In this document: positions 13,749-22,360 of the stretch, in pieces
How positions within the stretch are numbered: position 1 is the stretch's first letter
How the letters are laid out: the number at the start of each line of letters is the position of its first letter
Assembly (NCBI GenBank): GCA_900473915.1
Contig: UCNG01000023.1
Coordinates: forward strand, 1 to 64,000
Length of the DNA: 64,000 bases
Source of the DNA: Hyphomicrobiales bacterium
GTDB taxonomy: Bacteria; Pseudomonadota; Alphaproteobacteria; Rhizobiales; Rhizobiaceae
Reading direction: 5' to 3'
Notes under the pieces: generated by a model
The model's input: only the letters and a program-made list of their open reading frames with translations
Told to the model about the DNA's origin: nothing
Database searches by the model: none
Translations under genes and position numbers: made by a program

Positions 13749-15092
13749 TCATGCGGGCAGCAAGCTCCATACCATGGGACGTTCGAATCCACCGAGGCTG
13801 TTTACTGCCTCTCCTGCTTCAAGTCCAAGGTTATAAAATGAATGCGTCCGCCCTGTGTGATGCGTGTCAAAATCGTCGAAGCTCGTGATCGCTTGCTCGA
13901 TATCACTCCAAAGGTCAGTTGCGTTATCGGGTGTATTCCCCTCGTTCCATAGTCCTCGTGCAGGTCCGAGTTCAGACCACCAAAACTCTATGTCTGATGA
14001 CACAAAACCCGCATCTTTGAGTAAAGAGGAAATTGAACCAGATGAAACGCGTAATAATAATACAGCTCTGGATATCATATAGAAAGAACTAGAGCTATTC
14101 TTGTCTGGATTTTTCTTCGATAGATCGAATATTTTTGGATCATCTGAGTTAGCTCTTCTAGTAAGAAAATTAAACCATAGTTTTTCCATCTCAACTGGTA
14201 GGCCTTGATAACTAATTACTGATTTAATAAATTTTAAAAAATCCGGCCCTCTATTGGATGGCTGGCCGCCTCTGTTTTTATATATACTTTCTAGAAGTAA
14301 TCTCAGTATGTATTTGTCAAGATTGTCAAATGTCGAATTCGGTGATGGCTCCAACAGCTTCCAAATATCTTTGACCATAGTTGTCGCTTGGCCTGATGTA
14401 AGAGTCCATGAAGCTGGAATACCTTCGGGGCGATAACTGGAGTGATTCCGTGCATCACGGTCATCTGCCATGTATCTCAGATCCATTCCCCATTGCATAA
14501 ACCAGCTATGGGCTTGAGCACCCAGATTGGCCTGCCCATTGATGGGAGTCAGCCAATCTTTTAGGCTCCTGCCATACGGGCTAATTATTGAAGAAAACAA
14601 CTTGGCCGAACGATGATCTTGCGCCCAGTTATCCAAACAATCCCACACGAAAACGTGTGTGTTTCCTCTGGCTGGGCAAATTGCAGCCAAGTTTGGTTTG
14701 TCGATAATCGCGTGCTTCGAGTTGAAAACGCCTATCCCCTCGCTCGCCAATAAGGACATAGCAGCTCTCAGTTCTGCATAATAAGCCAAATGACGAGCTC
14801 GATTGGGATCGCCTCTCAATACGGCTTGGATAGCTCTGCCGAGATAACTCCACCCGTCTGAGCTGTGCAACAATGCGCTTACTGCAATATACTGCGATAG
14901 GTGGCGTGGATTGGCGATAGCCCCCATCACATGATCGGCCTCGACCTTCTCTGAAGCCTTGTCGCAATAATGATTATTAAGCCCCAGCCAGCGCCCATTG
15001 GCAATAAAACGCCGACTCGATGATAAGGTCTGAGAAACATGGCTTCGGTTGAGATGGTTTAGAATTGCTTTGTTTGCTGCGGAAAGAGGCAT
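13749..15092 (-). CDS. Uncharacterised 447-residue protein of the modification cassette
   Basis: No family is recognised. The protein is soluble and mainly helical, and starts three bases after the stop of the DGQHR gene. Notable segments are A-Y-Y-A-E-L-R-A-A-M-S-L-L-A (104-117), G-I-G-V-F-N-x-x-H (119-127), F-V-W-D-C-L-D-N-W (148-156) and R212-D-A-R-N-H217. The last matches the R-x4-H core of HEPN ribonucleases by pattern only, which is weak evidence. Fixed between a DGQHR protein and a DNA methylase, it is the most likely effector or specificity partner of the cassette. Its A+T content is visibly higher than that of the core genes, consistent with transfer. Confidence 0.7.
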   Translation of the reverse strand: MPLSAANKAILNHLNRSHVSQTLSSSRRFIANGRWLGLNNHYCDKASEKVEADHVMGAIANPRHLSQYIAVSALLHSSDGWSYLGRAIQAVLRGDPNRARHLAYYAELRAAMSLLASEGIGVFNSKHAIIDKPNLAAICPARGNTHVFVWDCLDNWAQDHRSAKLFSSIISPYGRSLKDWLTPINGQANLGAQAHSWFMQWGMDLRYMADDRDARNHSSYRPEGIPASWTLTSGQATTMVKDIWKLLEPSPNSTFDNLDKYILRLLLESIYKNRGGQPSNRGPDFLKFIKSVISYQGLPVEMEKLWFNFLTRRANSDDPKIFDLSKKNPDKNSSSSFYMISRAVLLLRVSSGSISSLLKDAGFVSSDIEFWWSELGPARGLWNEGNTPDNATDLWSDIEQAITSFDDFDTHHTGRTHSFYNLGLEAGEAVNSLGGFERPMVWSLLPA

Positions 15093-15094
15093 TC

Positions 15095-16708
15095 TTAAGC
15101 TACCTCTTGTTGCACGCGTGTCGCTGCGTCCCCTAAAACACCTCCTTGTTTGGCGAGGTGTTCAAGCAGTTGAAGCCGAATTTCCTTATACCCGCTGCTA
15201 CCTCGAAAAACCAATTTGCTTCTTCTCTCATTGGCGTCAAGTTCAGGTGTAGAACTTGTGCGCCAATCAAAACTCGACAACGATTTGGCTATTGACGATA
15301 CCGTTTTGGAAGATTCATGTTTGCTATAGCTTTTTAGTGCCAAAGATACAGCTTCGGTGTCCGATGCCGACCCGTTAGTATCCGCTTTCCAGCTCCGAAG
15401 ATCTAGCTTCGGCGCCAAATAGAAGCAAATATCATTCAATATGCTTAAGTATCCACGAACCCCTTGGTCCGTAGATATTAATGAATAGCTTCCGTAAAAG
15501 CGTTCTTTAGCGGCGTCCATCGTATTCAGTGCCTGCTCTTTTAAAGCAATAGCACTTATATTATTAGCCCAGTCGTCATTGCTTTTAATCACTGCGTCGT
15601 GAAGTTCTGACCAAGCAAATACAAGGAATGCGGCTTGTTGCGCGCGACTCCATCCTAGTACTTCGTTGTCATTTGACATTCTGGAGCCATACAAGCCACC
15701 AATCTTGCTCCCGCGCCCCTGCCACGGTTTCACGAACGTCGACATTAATGACCGTATCCAAGCTGCTTGAGTTACGCCGTCAACTTGTCGCTCGCCGAGC
15801 ATATTAATCCGGTCGTACCAAGGACTAGATGGGTGTGCCCAAAGTGCTTCAGTAAGCTCTTGCGCTCTCGTTTCTCTGTATATTGGATGGCCTTCTGCTC
15901 GATCCAACCAATCTTCGCCTCTGAGGAGAGGGTAAAGATCAAAAGCAAGGCTAGGATTGATACGCTTCGGCTTAATATTAATTGTCCAAAACAAGTAGGC
16001 TTGCCAACTGATGTCAAGTCCGTAAAAAGCAACCACGGGAAGTTCAAAAGTATCGTCTACCTCGTCATCGAAGGCCCAAAGTCGATGCTGTCCGTCGATC
16101 ACTTCAAATGGAGGAATGCTTTGAGGCTTCCATTTTCGAGACCACTCTTTGTATGGCAAAACTAACGAGCTAATGCCACTTCCGGGATTTATTTTTACGG
16201 CATCATCCGTTCCCAGCTTTATGCCGTTCCTAGTTTCGCCTTGCGGTAAAATATTAATAACAATTGCGGTGGGCAACCACCCAGGCTTGCGCAAGTCGTT
16301 GAAGTCCGTGGATTTTCGCTTTGCTTCGGAAATCGTTGACCAAGGATAACCGAACTCCACGTAACGACCAATCTCGCTCGAGCGCTCGCGGTCATGTTCT
16401 CTTTGAATACCTAAATCCGCTGAACGCGCGCGAAGGTTGCTCGAGCTACGCCGGGCAATTCCACATAAGCTTCTCATTTCGGAAGCAGGAAGGGAAAACA
16501 AAAAGAAATGAGGCTCGGGTTTCTTTCTATGGTCGTCATCAGAAAACTCGACTTGATCCCACCCCTTAAGCCATTGTGAAACTTTTATTGCTGGAATGGT
16601 TTTGTTTTCAGACTTTTCCAAAGCGCCCTCCTGCCTTGTTGGCAATCTACCCAAATGTCTCTGTATCAATTTGTGAATGTAAGAGTCGAGCAATTTGCAA
16701 GAATGCAT
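15095..16708 (-). CDS. DGQHR-domain (DndB-like) protein
   Basis: 537 residues. D-G-Q-H-R is at 205-209, preceded by a beta-strand F-E-V-I and followed by L-W-A-F; the next part has P-V-V-A-F-Y and W-T-I-N-I-K-P-K-R-I-N-P-S, matching the ParB/DndB-like fold. DGQHR proteins are known in DNA phosphorothioation (DndB, a regulator) and in 7-deazaguanine DNA-modification loci. No DndACDE or Dpd partner is in the window, so this copy works with the methylase and the 447-aa protein instead. It is the first gene of the leftward operon. The start at 16708 is the longest available and is not certain. Confidence 0.75.
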   Translation of the reverse strand: MHSCKLLDSYIHKLIQRHLGRLPTRQEGALEKSENKTIPAIKVSQWLKGWDQVEFSDDDHRKKPEPHFFLFSLPASEMRSLCGIARRSSSNLRARSADLGIQREHDRERSSEIGRYVEFGYPWSTISEAKRKSTDFNDLRKPGWLPTAIVINILPQGETRNGIKLGTDDAVKINPGSGISSLVLPYKEWSRKWKPQSIPPFEVIDGQHRLWAFDDEVDDTFELPVVAFYGLDISWQAYLFWTINIKPKRINPSLAFDLYPLLRGEDWLDRAEGHPIYRETRAQELTEALWAHPSSPWYDRINMLGERQVDGVTQAAWIRSLMSTFVKPWQGRGSKIGGLYGSRMSNDNEVLGWSRAQQAAFLVFAWSELHDAVIKSNDDWANNISAIALKEQALNTMDAAKERFYGSYSLISTDQGVRGYLSILNDICFYLAPKLDLRSWKADTNGSASDTEAVSLALKSYSKHESSKTVSSIAKSLSSFDWRTSSTPELDANERRSKLVFRGSSGYKEIRLQLLEHLAKQGGVLGDAATRVQQEVA

Positions 16709-16733
16709 ACAAACATACTTAAATTTAAACTTG

Positions 16734-17309
16734 TTAGGGGAATTGTTGGGTCGATTTCAAAATCCTAAACACACTCGCCCGCCCGATCCCCAGCTTCGTC
16801 GCGATAGCGTCCGCCGTCATTCCCCCGGCCTTCAACCGCAGTACATCTTCCGCTTTCGCCCGCGCAGTCGGCGCTCGCCCCTTGTATTTGCCCTCGGCTT
16901 TGGCCTTCGCGATCCCCTCGCGTTGCCGTTCCAGCATCAACTCCCGTTCAAACTCGGCAATCGACCCTAGCAAATTCAGCATCAACTTGCCGGTCGGTGT
17001 GGCGGTGTCGAGGTTCATCGATAGGATGCGAAGCGCCACGCCCTTCGTGCGAAGCGTCTCTGTAATTGCCACGAGGTCAGCGACTGATCGTGCAAGGCGG
17101 TCCAGCTTGGTGACGATAAGCGTGTCGGCCTCGCGTACGTAATCCAGTGCCCGCTCCAGTTCGGGGCGCTTGGTAGCTACAGACGACAACTCCTCTTGGA
17201 AGATGCGTGAAGCCCCCGCAGCGGACAGATCGCGGAGCTGGGCTTCAAGGCCAGCTTTCTGGTCGGTGGTTGATGTGCGGGCGTAGCCAACGATTGCGGC
17301 GGTGGACAT
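16734..17309 (-). CDS. Serine recombinase of the resolvase/invertase family
   Basis: 191 residues from ATG 17309; a start at 17330 would add seven residues. The catalytic Ser is residue 13 in Y-A-R-T-S-T-x-D-Q. Other features are V-T-K-L-D-R-L-A-R-S, the E-helix E-F-E-R-E-L-M-L-E-R-Q-R-E-G-I, and a C-terminal helix-turn-helix (G-M-T-A-D-A-I-A-T-K-L-G-I-G-R-A-S-V-F-R-I-L). It could resolve dimers or invert a segment. A second recombinase besides the tyrosine integrase is a plasmid- or transposon-like trait, and it lies next to the cargo operon. Confidence 0.9.
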   Translation of the reverse strand: MSTAAIVGYARTSTTDQKAGLEAQLRDLSAAGASRIFQEELSSVATKRPELERALDYVREADTLIVTKLDRLARSVADLVAITETLRTKGVALRILSMNLDTATPTGKLMLNLLGSIAEFERELMLERQREGIAKAKAEGKYKGRAPTARAKAEDVLRLKAGGMTADAIATKLGIGRASVFRILKSTQQFP

Positions 17310-17682
17310 GATGGACTCCGATAGTCTCACATAACTTATAAATACTGTGATACTAAGGTATCAAAAAGTCAACTCCAATGTGTGTGATACCACCAGTTGG
17401 CTTTATTCCGAGAATCGCTAGGGCTTGCCCTATTGATACTGCGCGGAGATACGGTGCTGTGAGGTTGAGCCATATGCATGCGGGCGGGCACCGCATGGCA
17501 TGGCTAGCCATGGATAGAATGTATCGGGAAACGGGGCGGAATGGTGCCGCCATCAAGCGCGGTGATGATAGTCGGTAGTTGTATCCATCGAATGAAATAT
17601 CGCGCCATGCGGCGGATGCGGGACGAAGATCGGTATGGCCCAGCATTGCCCCACCGAGTTTCATTGCTTATTGTGTTCTATT

Positions 17683-17916
17683 ATGGGACTGGGTGGGACC
17701 GACATTTATTCGGCAGTCTGCATGGCCGTGCGGAAGGGGGAACTGGCGGAGCCGTTTCGCGCCTTAGATGTGCGACGGATTGCCCCCGGCTGGACCTATC
17801 CTCGGTATTTCGAATTCCTCGCTGACCATTGCACAGACAAGCAGTCGCCCGATGTTGCGCTATTCGTTCGCGTCGCCAAGGGACGCTATCGGCTCAACGA
17901 TCAAAAAGCTGGGTAG
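17683..17916 (+). CDS. Small winged-helix-like protein (HARE-HTH-like)
   Basis: 77 residues from ATG 17683; an upstream in-frame start at 17635 would add 16 Cys-rich residues that look unlike protein. The pattern D-I-Y-S-A-V-x-x-A-V, P-G-W-T-Y-P-R-Y-F-E-F-L-A-D, then F-V-R-V-A-K-G-R-Y-R-L is that of a small winged-helix domain of the HARE type, often linked to DNA-modification or restriction proteins. No strong ribosome site is visible, so the start is uncertain. Confidence 0.5.
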   Translation: MGLGGTDIYSAVCMAVRKGELAEPFRALDVRRIAPGWTYPRYFEFLADHCTDKQSPDVALFVRVAKGRYRLNDQKAG

Positions 17917-18054
17917 GCCGAGGCCCTCCCACCCCCTTTGCATTGTGCGAACGCAGGGAGTGGTTTCGCCGGGTGGCACCCCCCATCTGCCTGACCATGT
18001 CCCTCGCAAATTTTGTGATGCATTTTGGATGGTATGGCTCAGCCTGGGCGACTG

Positions 18055-18315
18055 CTAGCTTTTACGCCTGCCTGCACCGAGCGGGGCGATTGGCTCAGCG
18101 TCTTTCGGGGGAATGGCGAATAACTCCGAAACGTCGCAATCGAGAACCGTAGCTAGTTTATGGAGCGTGACGATTGTCGGATTTTTCTTGCCGCGCTCGA
18201 GATGGCCGACATAAGCGCGCTCAACGTCTGCGGCAAACGCAAGGTGATCCTGCGATATACCTTTTTCAACCCTTAAGCGTCGAAGGTTCCAGCCGACTCG
18301 TTCTCTGACATCCAT
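18055..18315 (-). CDS. XRE-family transcriptional regulator
   Basis: 86 residues with a helix-turn-helix at about residues 8-62: V-G-W-N-L-R-R-L-R-V-E-K-G-I-S-Q-D-H-L-A-F, then Y-V-G-H-L-E-R-G-K-K-N-P-T-I-V-T-L-H-K-L-A. A short basic tail follows. It is a likely repressor of island genes. It is divergent from the small membrane protein gene at 18452, with a 136-bp shared promoter region. Confidence 0.9.
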   Translation of the reverse strand: MDVRERVGWNLRRLRVEKGISQDHLAFAADVERAYVGHLERGKKNPTIVTLHKLATVLDCDVSELFAIPPKDAEPIAPLGAGRRKS

Positions 18316-18451
18316 TTTGTCAGAGCACCATCTGGACTGTTATGAAACCACGTCCTATAAGACGATGAATAAAGAGGGATGAACCGCGAATGTTGAACCC
18401 GCTAGCAATAACAGAATACGAGCGCTGCCTACGGCGCTAACCGTGAGGGGG

Positions 18452-18613
18452 ATGTTCATGCCTGCTGTAATTCTGGGAGCGGTGCTGAGCGCTGTAGTCG
18501 TCTATTTCGTTGCTAAGAGTGACAATTTCAAAGAGCCTGTCAGTTGGGCTATTGGAGCTTTCGTTTTGATGCTGTTGCTCGGTTCCATAGGAACGGGACA
18601 AAGTGGCTTCTAA
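18452..18613 (+). CDS. 53-residue double-span membrane protein
   Basis: ATG at 18452 follows GAGGGGG by one base; the second Met at 18458 has better spacing and may be the true start. Two hydrophobic helices (about 4-21 and 33-48) are joined by a short polar loop (A-K-S-D-N-F-K-E-P). The gene lies between the XRE regulator and the integrase. It could be a toxin-like or stress peptide, but nothing in the sequence proves that. The stretch 18614-18909 after it holds no gene. Confidence 0.5.
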   Translation: MFMPAVILGAVLSAVVVYFVAKSDNFKEPVSWAIGAFVLMLLLGSIGTGQSGF

Positions 18614-18909
18614 ATTGTGCCTATCTTGAATGAAGGCATATTCGCTCTCCGCGCCGTTTTTAACCCGCTAGACTTTACCTATCGCCAACACATTACTGCC
18701 GGATGCATGAGCAGTGGAAACATAGTCAGCTCACGCTCTCATAAGCCTGCGTCGCTTTTCCAGCATGTGCCACGCTGATATGCGGCCTCGGTTTTGTCGC
18801 GGAGCGTACCCTATCAAACTTTTCGCAACGACGGGTTATGTTCAACGAATTAGTGGCTACCGCTGCTTCATCCGCCATCGTTAATTTCTGGCAGTGTTTT
18901 CATTTTCGA

Positions 18910-20097
18910 CTATGCCGCCATTCTTTTCGCTGTTTCATCGGCCACTGCATCAGCCGCCGCAACCAGCACTGCGTCAGCAAAGTGAACGTACCTCGCCGTG
19001 ATCGTTGTGCTCTTGTGACCGAGCAGCGCGCCAATGGTCGGCTCACTGTAGCCAAGATCGGCGGCAAGGCTGGCGAAGCTGTGTCGGAGGGTGTGGAGGG
19101 TAATGCCCGCTGGAAGCTTCAGCTTTTCCCAATGCGTTTGCAGTGCCAAGGTTTCGCCTCGTGCGGGGATGAAAACCAAGCCGGTGGATTTCGCCGGGCC
19201 AAGCGCATCACAAGCCGCCTGTGAAAGTGGACGGATGCTGAAGCCCGTCTTTGTATCACCCAGTGTAGCCGTGCGACGTTCAAGGTTCACTTCTTCCCAA
19301 CGCAATAAGCTGGCCTCGCTGCGCCTCCATCCCGTAAGGGCGAGGAAGCGGATTGCCGCCAGCGCCGGGGGCCACATGTCGTCACGAACGAGCGCTTTAC
19401 CAAGCTTTTTGTATTCCTCGTCATTGAGACGTCGCATCTTGCGGGCGTCCGCTGGCCGCATGACGCCGTGGACCGGATTGTCCGGGCGCAGACCCAGCCG
19501 AACTGCGTATGTGAAGATACCGCCGAGCAGACCTACTGTTCTGCTCGCCGTACCAGTTCCGCCCCGCACTACAGACTTACCACGCAGCTTTTTTGTCTTC
19601 TCGATCTTCGCAGTTTTCCCCTTCGCCACATCATTCATAAAATCCTCGATGTCTTGGCGCGTGACCTGAGCTACCGACTTACGACCGAGGAGGGGCTTGA
19701 TGTGACGTTCGATGCGCCCGGCGTCCGTGGCGAGGGTCGAAGCTTTCTTCGGGCGACGCATCGTTGACCCTGCGTCCTTGAGGTACTGGTCGCATAATTC
19801 GGCAACGGTCTGCACCGAGAGGCGCGCGGCAGTCGGACTTTTCCCTTTTACCACGACTTCGCCAAGGAGACGCTGCGCTTCGGCCCTAGCAGTATCCGGC
19901 GTCCACGGCGCTCCGTGCCGCCCTATGGTGATCTTGTGCTGGCGTCCATCCTTGGTGCGGAAAAAGAGAATGTAGGAAACAGACTCGCCACGTTGCCGTC
20001 GCGCCCCGAAACCTGTCACGGTGCTATCCCATATAACTGAGTTAACCGGTAAGGCCGCTATGTCCCGAATACCAATGCGTTTCTTAGCCTGTGCCAT
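18910..20097 (-). CDS. int: Tyrosine integrase of the island
   Basis: 395 residues from ATG 20097, which has AAGGGG upstream; a start at 20142 would read through the arm repeats. The N-terminal part is the arm-binding domain (G-F-G-A-R-R, then Y-I-L-F-F-R), followed by a SAM-like core-binding domain. The catalytic residues are Arg in G-W-R-R-S-E-A, H335-x2-R338, H361 in L-L-G-H and Tyr370 in A-R-Y-V-H-F. It should recombine the 54-bp tRNA-Arg repeats at both ends. Its start lies 148 bp from attR, and the arm repeats at 20120-20140 sit in its promoter, so it may regulate itself. Confidence 0.95.
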   Translation of the reverse strand: MAQAKKRIGIRDIAALPVNSVIWDSTVTGFGARRQRGESVSYILFFRTKDGRQHKITIGRHGAPWTPDTARAEAQRLLGEVVVKGKSPTAARLSVQTVAELCDQYLKDAGSTMRRPKKASTLATDAGRIERHIKPLLGRKSVAQVTRQDIEDFMNDVAKGKTAKIEKTKKLRGKSVVRGGTGTASRTVGLLGGIFTYAVRLGLRPDNPVHGVMRPADARKMRRLNDEEYKKLGKALVRDDMWPPALAAIRFLALTGWRRSEASLLRWEEVNLERRTATLGDTKTGFSIRPLSQAACDALGPAKSTGLVFIPARGETLALQTHWEKLKLPAGITLHTLRHSFASLAADLGYSEPTIGALLGHKSTTITARYVHFADAVLVAAADAVADETAKRMAA

Positions 20098-20119
20098 GGG
20101 ATGCCCCTTGAGTTTGCTT

Positions 20120-20140
20120 CCTAGGTAGCTAATAGGTAGC
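20120..20140. repeat. Integrase/excisionase arm-type repeats beside attR
   Basis: CCTAGGTAGC followed by AATAGGTAGC with one base between; 20 of 21 bases match the copy at 8133-8153 in the same orientation. It lies between the integrase start and attR. Confidence 0.6.
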
Positions 20141-20244
20141 ATAAGCGGGCAATTCGTGGCAATGGCGGGTAATCATGGTCTACTGAAAATAGTATTAAAA
20201 TCAATGCGATGTAGTTGAAGTCAATTTTCGGAAAAGATGCGTTT

Positions 20245-20298
20245 CTGCCCTCCGAAGGCAGAGGTCACAGGTTCGAATCCTGTCGGGTGCGCCATAAA
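20245..20298 (+). repeat. attR: right copy of the 54-bp attachment repeat
   Basis: Identical to 8048-8101. The bases upstream (GAAAAGATGCGTTT) do not continue the tRNA, so this is only the duplicated 3' end. It marks the right boundary of the island. Confidence 0.93.
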
Positions 20299-20419
20299 TT
20301 CCAATAAAATCAAGTAATTACGAAGATCGCGAAACTGGCGATTGGAATCTAGCTATTTGTTGGCACAATTTTGGCACAGTGCTGAAATCCCGGCACACTA
20401 GCGATTACGGTGATTTCAG

Positions 20420-20491
20420 GTGGCTACGATTCGACAAAAGGGCCTAGGACAAATTGTCAGAACAGGCCGTTTCAGAGGCGCTTTCCAATAA
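20420..20491 (+). pseudogene. Remnant of the N-terminus of another integrase
   Basis: The frame from GTG 20420 gives V-A-T-I-R-Q-K-G-L-G-Q-I-V-R and stops after 23 residues. M-A-T-I-R-x-x-G-x-G-Q-W is a typical integrase N-terminus. It lies just outside attR, suggesting an older element at the same tRNA. The rest of 20299-21031 holds no convincing gene; a 178-codon frame there has no family signature. A GTGAAGGC/GGCCTTCAC hairpin is at about 20943-20977. Confidence 0.35.
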
Positions 20492-21031
20492 ATGCTATCG
20501 TTGCAGTTGAAAGTTGGATCTGTCGCGGAAATGACCATTTCTGTGCCGCAACGACCTGTTGCAAGGCCCGGCTCTGCAAGGCACTGTGGAGACTATGCCA
20601 TATGCTAAATGATCGGCCAGTTCCTTCACCGCATAGGCTCACCACCTGCAAAAATTTTGAATTGGGCGTCTCCGGTGATGACTTAACGCCAGAAATGCCA
20701 GTCGAACTCTGCAACGGTCAACATTGTTTTCATCCGCCCGACCTCGCAGAAGGTTTCCTTAACCTGTTTGGAAAACAGGAAATAAGGAAACCAGGTCAAA
20801 ACTGGAAGCAATGTATAGAACAAGCCCGGCAAAAGTGTTCTTGGCTGCATGGCGATACTACTCTGGGGCAAACGTCTGCTGTTTCGGCTTTAATTTGCCC
20901 AGCGGGCGAAAAAAGCCTCGCCCGCCGTGCTGGAAAATCATCGTGAAGGCGTTTCGTGACTTTGGAAAGGCCTTCACGTTATACTGGAGGGCTTGAGCGT
21001 CCGACCGCCAATAGCAGCCTGATCAAGCGCT

Positions 21032-22360
21032 TCAACCTGCCACTTCTGGCTTGCTGACTTTTAGCGCGACTGGTTCATTCTGGGAGTCTGGTGTTGATAA
21101 GGCTTCTCCGTTCAGTATCCTGTGGGCACGATCCTTATCGATATCGCCTACCCAGGAAGCGATGACCACGGTTGCTACACAATTCCCGATATAGTTGCCG
21201 AGCGCACGTGCAATACCCATGAACCAATCCACCGAGAGAACCAGAACCAGTCCGATGGCAGGGATGCTGGGGATTGCTGCCAGTGTCGCAGCAAGAATGA
21301 CAATAGCAGAGCCGGGCACGCCATGAGCTCCTTTGGAGGTGACTAAAGCCACACCAAGGATCGTCAGAAGGTCGGTAAAGGCGAGCGGTGTATTCGTGGC
21401 TTGGGCAATGAATACGGCGGCAAGAGTTAAATATATCGAGAATGCGTCAAGGTTGAACGAATACCCGGTAGGAATGACGAGACCGACAGTGGAGTCCTTT
21501 ATGCCAAGATGCTCAAGCTTGCGCATGGTCTGGGGCAAGACCGCGTCGCTGGAGGCTGTACCTGCAACAATGCTGACTTCCGTGCGTAAATAGCGCAGCA
21601 GCTTTACGATGCTGAAGCCAGCGGCCTTTAATATGGAACCGAGCACAACAGCAACGAAAAGCGCGATGGTCAGGTAAAACAGTATTACGAGGTAGCCGAG
21701 CTGCGCCAACGAACCGATACCGTATTTGCCGACCGTATAGGCTATAGCCCCAAACACGCCAAGCGGTGCCAGGCGGACGATAAACGCCATGATTTTAAAG
21801 ACGACGTCGCCAGCCATCTCAATGATGTGGAGAAGCGGCTTGGCGCGCTCGCCGACTTGTGCCAGTGCGCAACCGAAGAGGATGGCAACCAGGAGCACCT
21901 GAAGGATATCGCCTTGGACAAAACCGCTCACCATTGTTGTCGGGATGAGTTTCATCAAGAACTCAACCGTGCCGCCACTGGAAACTTCTTGCGCTCTTTC
22001 GACATAGGAGGAGAGGGCCGACGCATCGAGCTTGCTGACGTCGATGTTCATGCCGTGTCCCGGACCAAAGACATAGGCAATGACAATCCCGAGCGCGAGC
22101 GCGATTGTGGTGACGACCTCAAAATAGACAAGAGCCCGGACGCCGACGCGCCCAACCTTGGTAAGGCTGCCAGCGCCAGCAATCCCGTGTACGACAACAC
22201 AAAAGACAATCGCTGGGACCAGCATCTTGATCAGTTTGATAAAACCATCGCCAAACGGTTTCATTTGCATCGCAACGTCAGGTACGAAGAAACCCGCGGC
22301 GACGCCGACAATAAGTGCGATGCATACTTGCCCGAACAAGGACTTTGACCAACTCGGCAT
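21032..22360 (-). CDS. dctA: C4-dicarboxylate:cation symporter
   Basis: 442 residues of the DAACS (glutamate/dicarboxylate symporter) family: eight or nine membrane helices, two re-entrant loops with G-T-A-S-S-D-A-V-L-P and V-P-G-S-A-I-V-I-L, and the N-L-D motif in Y-S-F-N-L-D-A-F-S-I. It imports succinate, malate and fumarate across the inner membrane. The length fits DctA. It is divergent from a LysR gene rather than from the dctBD two-component pair that controls dctA in rhizobia, so it may be a paralogue with a different trigger. Confidence 0.9.
   Translation of the reverse strand: MPSWSKSLFGQVCIALIVGVAAGFFVPDVAMQMKPFGDGFIKLIKMLVPAIVFCVVVHGIAGAGSLTKVGRVGVRALVYFEVVTTIALALGIVIAYVFGPGHGMNIDVSKLDASALSSYVERAQEVSSGGTVEFLMKLIPTTMVSGFVQGDILQVLLVAILFGCALAQVGERAKPLLHIIEMAGDVVFKIMAFIVRLAPLGVFGAIAYTVGKYGIGSLAQLGYLVILFYLTIALFVAVVLGSILKAAGFSIVKLLRYLRTEVSIVAGTASSDAVLPQTMRKLEHLGIKDSTVGLVIPTGYSFNLDAFSIYLTLAAVFIAQATNTPLAFTDLLTILGVALVTSKGAHGVPGSAIVILAATLAAIPSIPAIGLVLVLSVDWFMGIARALGNYIGNCVATVVIASWVGDIDKDRAHRILNGEALSTPDSQNEPVALKVSKPEVAG

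Larger units (their letters stand above)
8048..20298. mobile_element. 12.2-kb tRNA-Arg-integrated island resembling a phage satellite
   Basis: The island is bounded by 54-bp direct repeats of the tRNA-Arg 3' end, with a tyrosine integrase next to the right repeat. It carries an AlpA-like regulator, a VapE-type ATPase beside an iteron-like region, a XRE regulator and a serine resolvase. The cargo is a DGQHR protein, an unknown protein and an adenine methylase. No capsid, tail, lysis or conjugation genes are seen. That combination is typical of phage-inducible islands and P4-like satellites, not of complete prophages or conjugative elements. The satellite assignment is inference; the boundaries are seen directly. 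Confidence 0.85.

Noticed and set aside
15095-16708. DndB of a phosphorothioation system
   Set aside because: The DGQHR motif fits, but no dndA, C, D or E gene is near, so a Dnd system cannot be claimed.
20410-20946. 178-codon frame after attR
   Set aside because: Cys-rich composition unlike a real protein, no ribosome site, and it overlaps an apparent integrase remnant in another frame.
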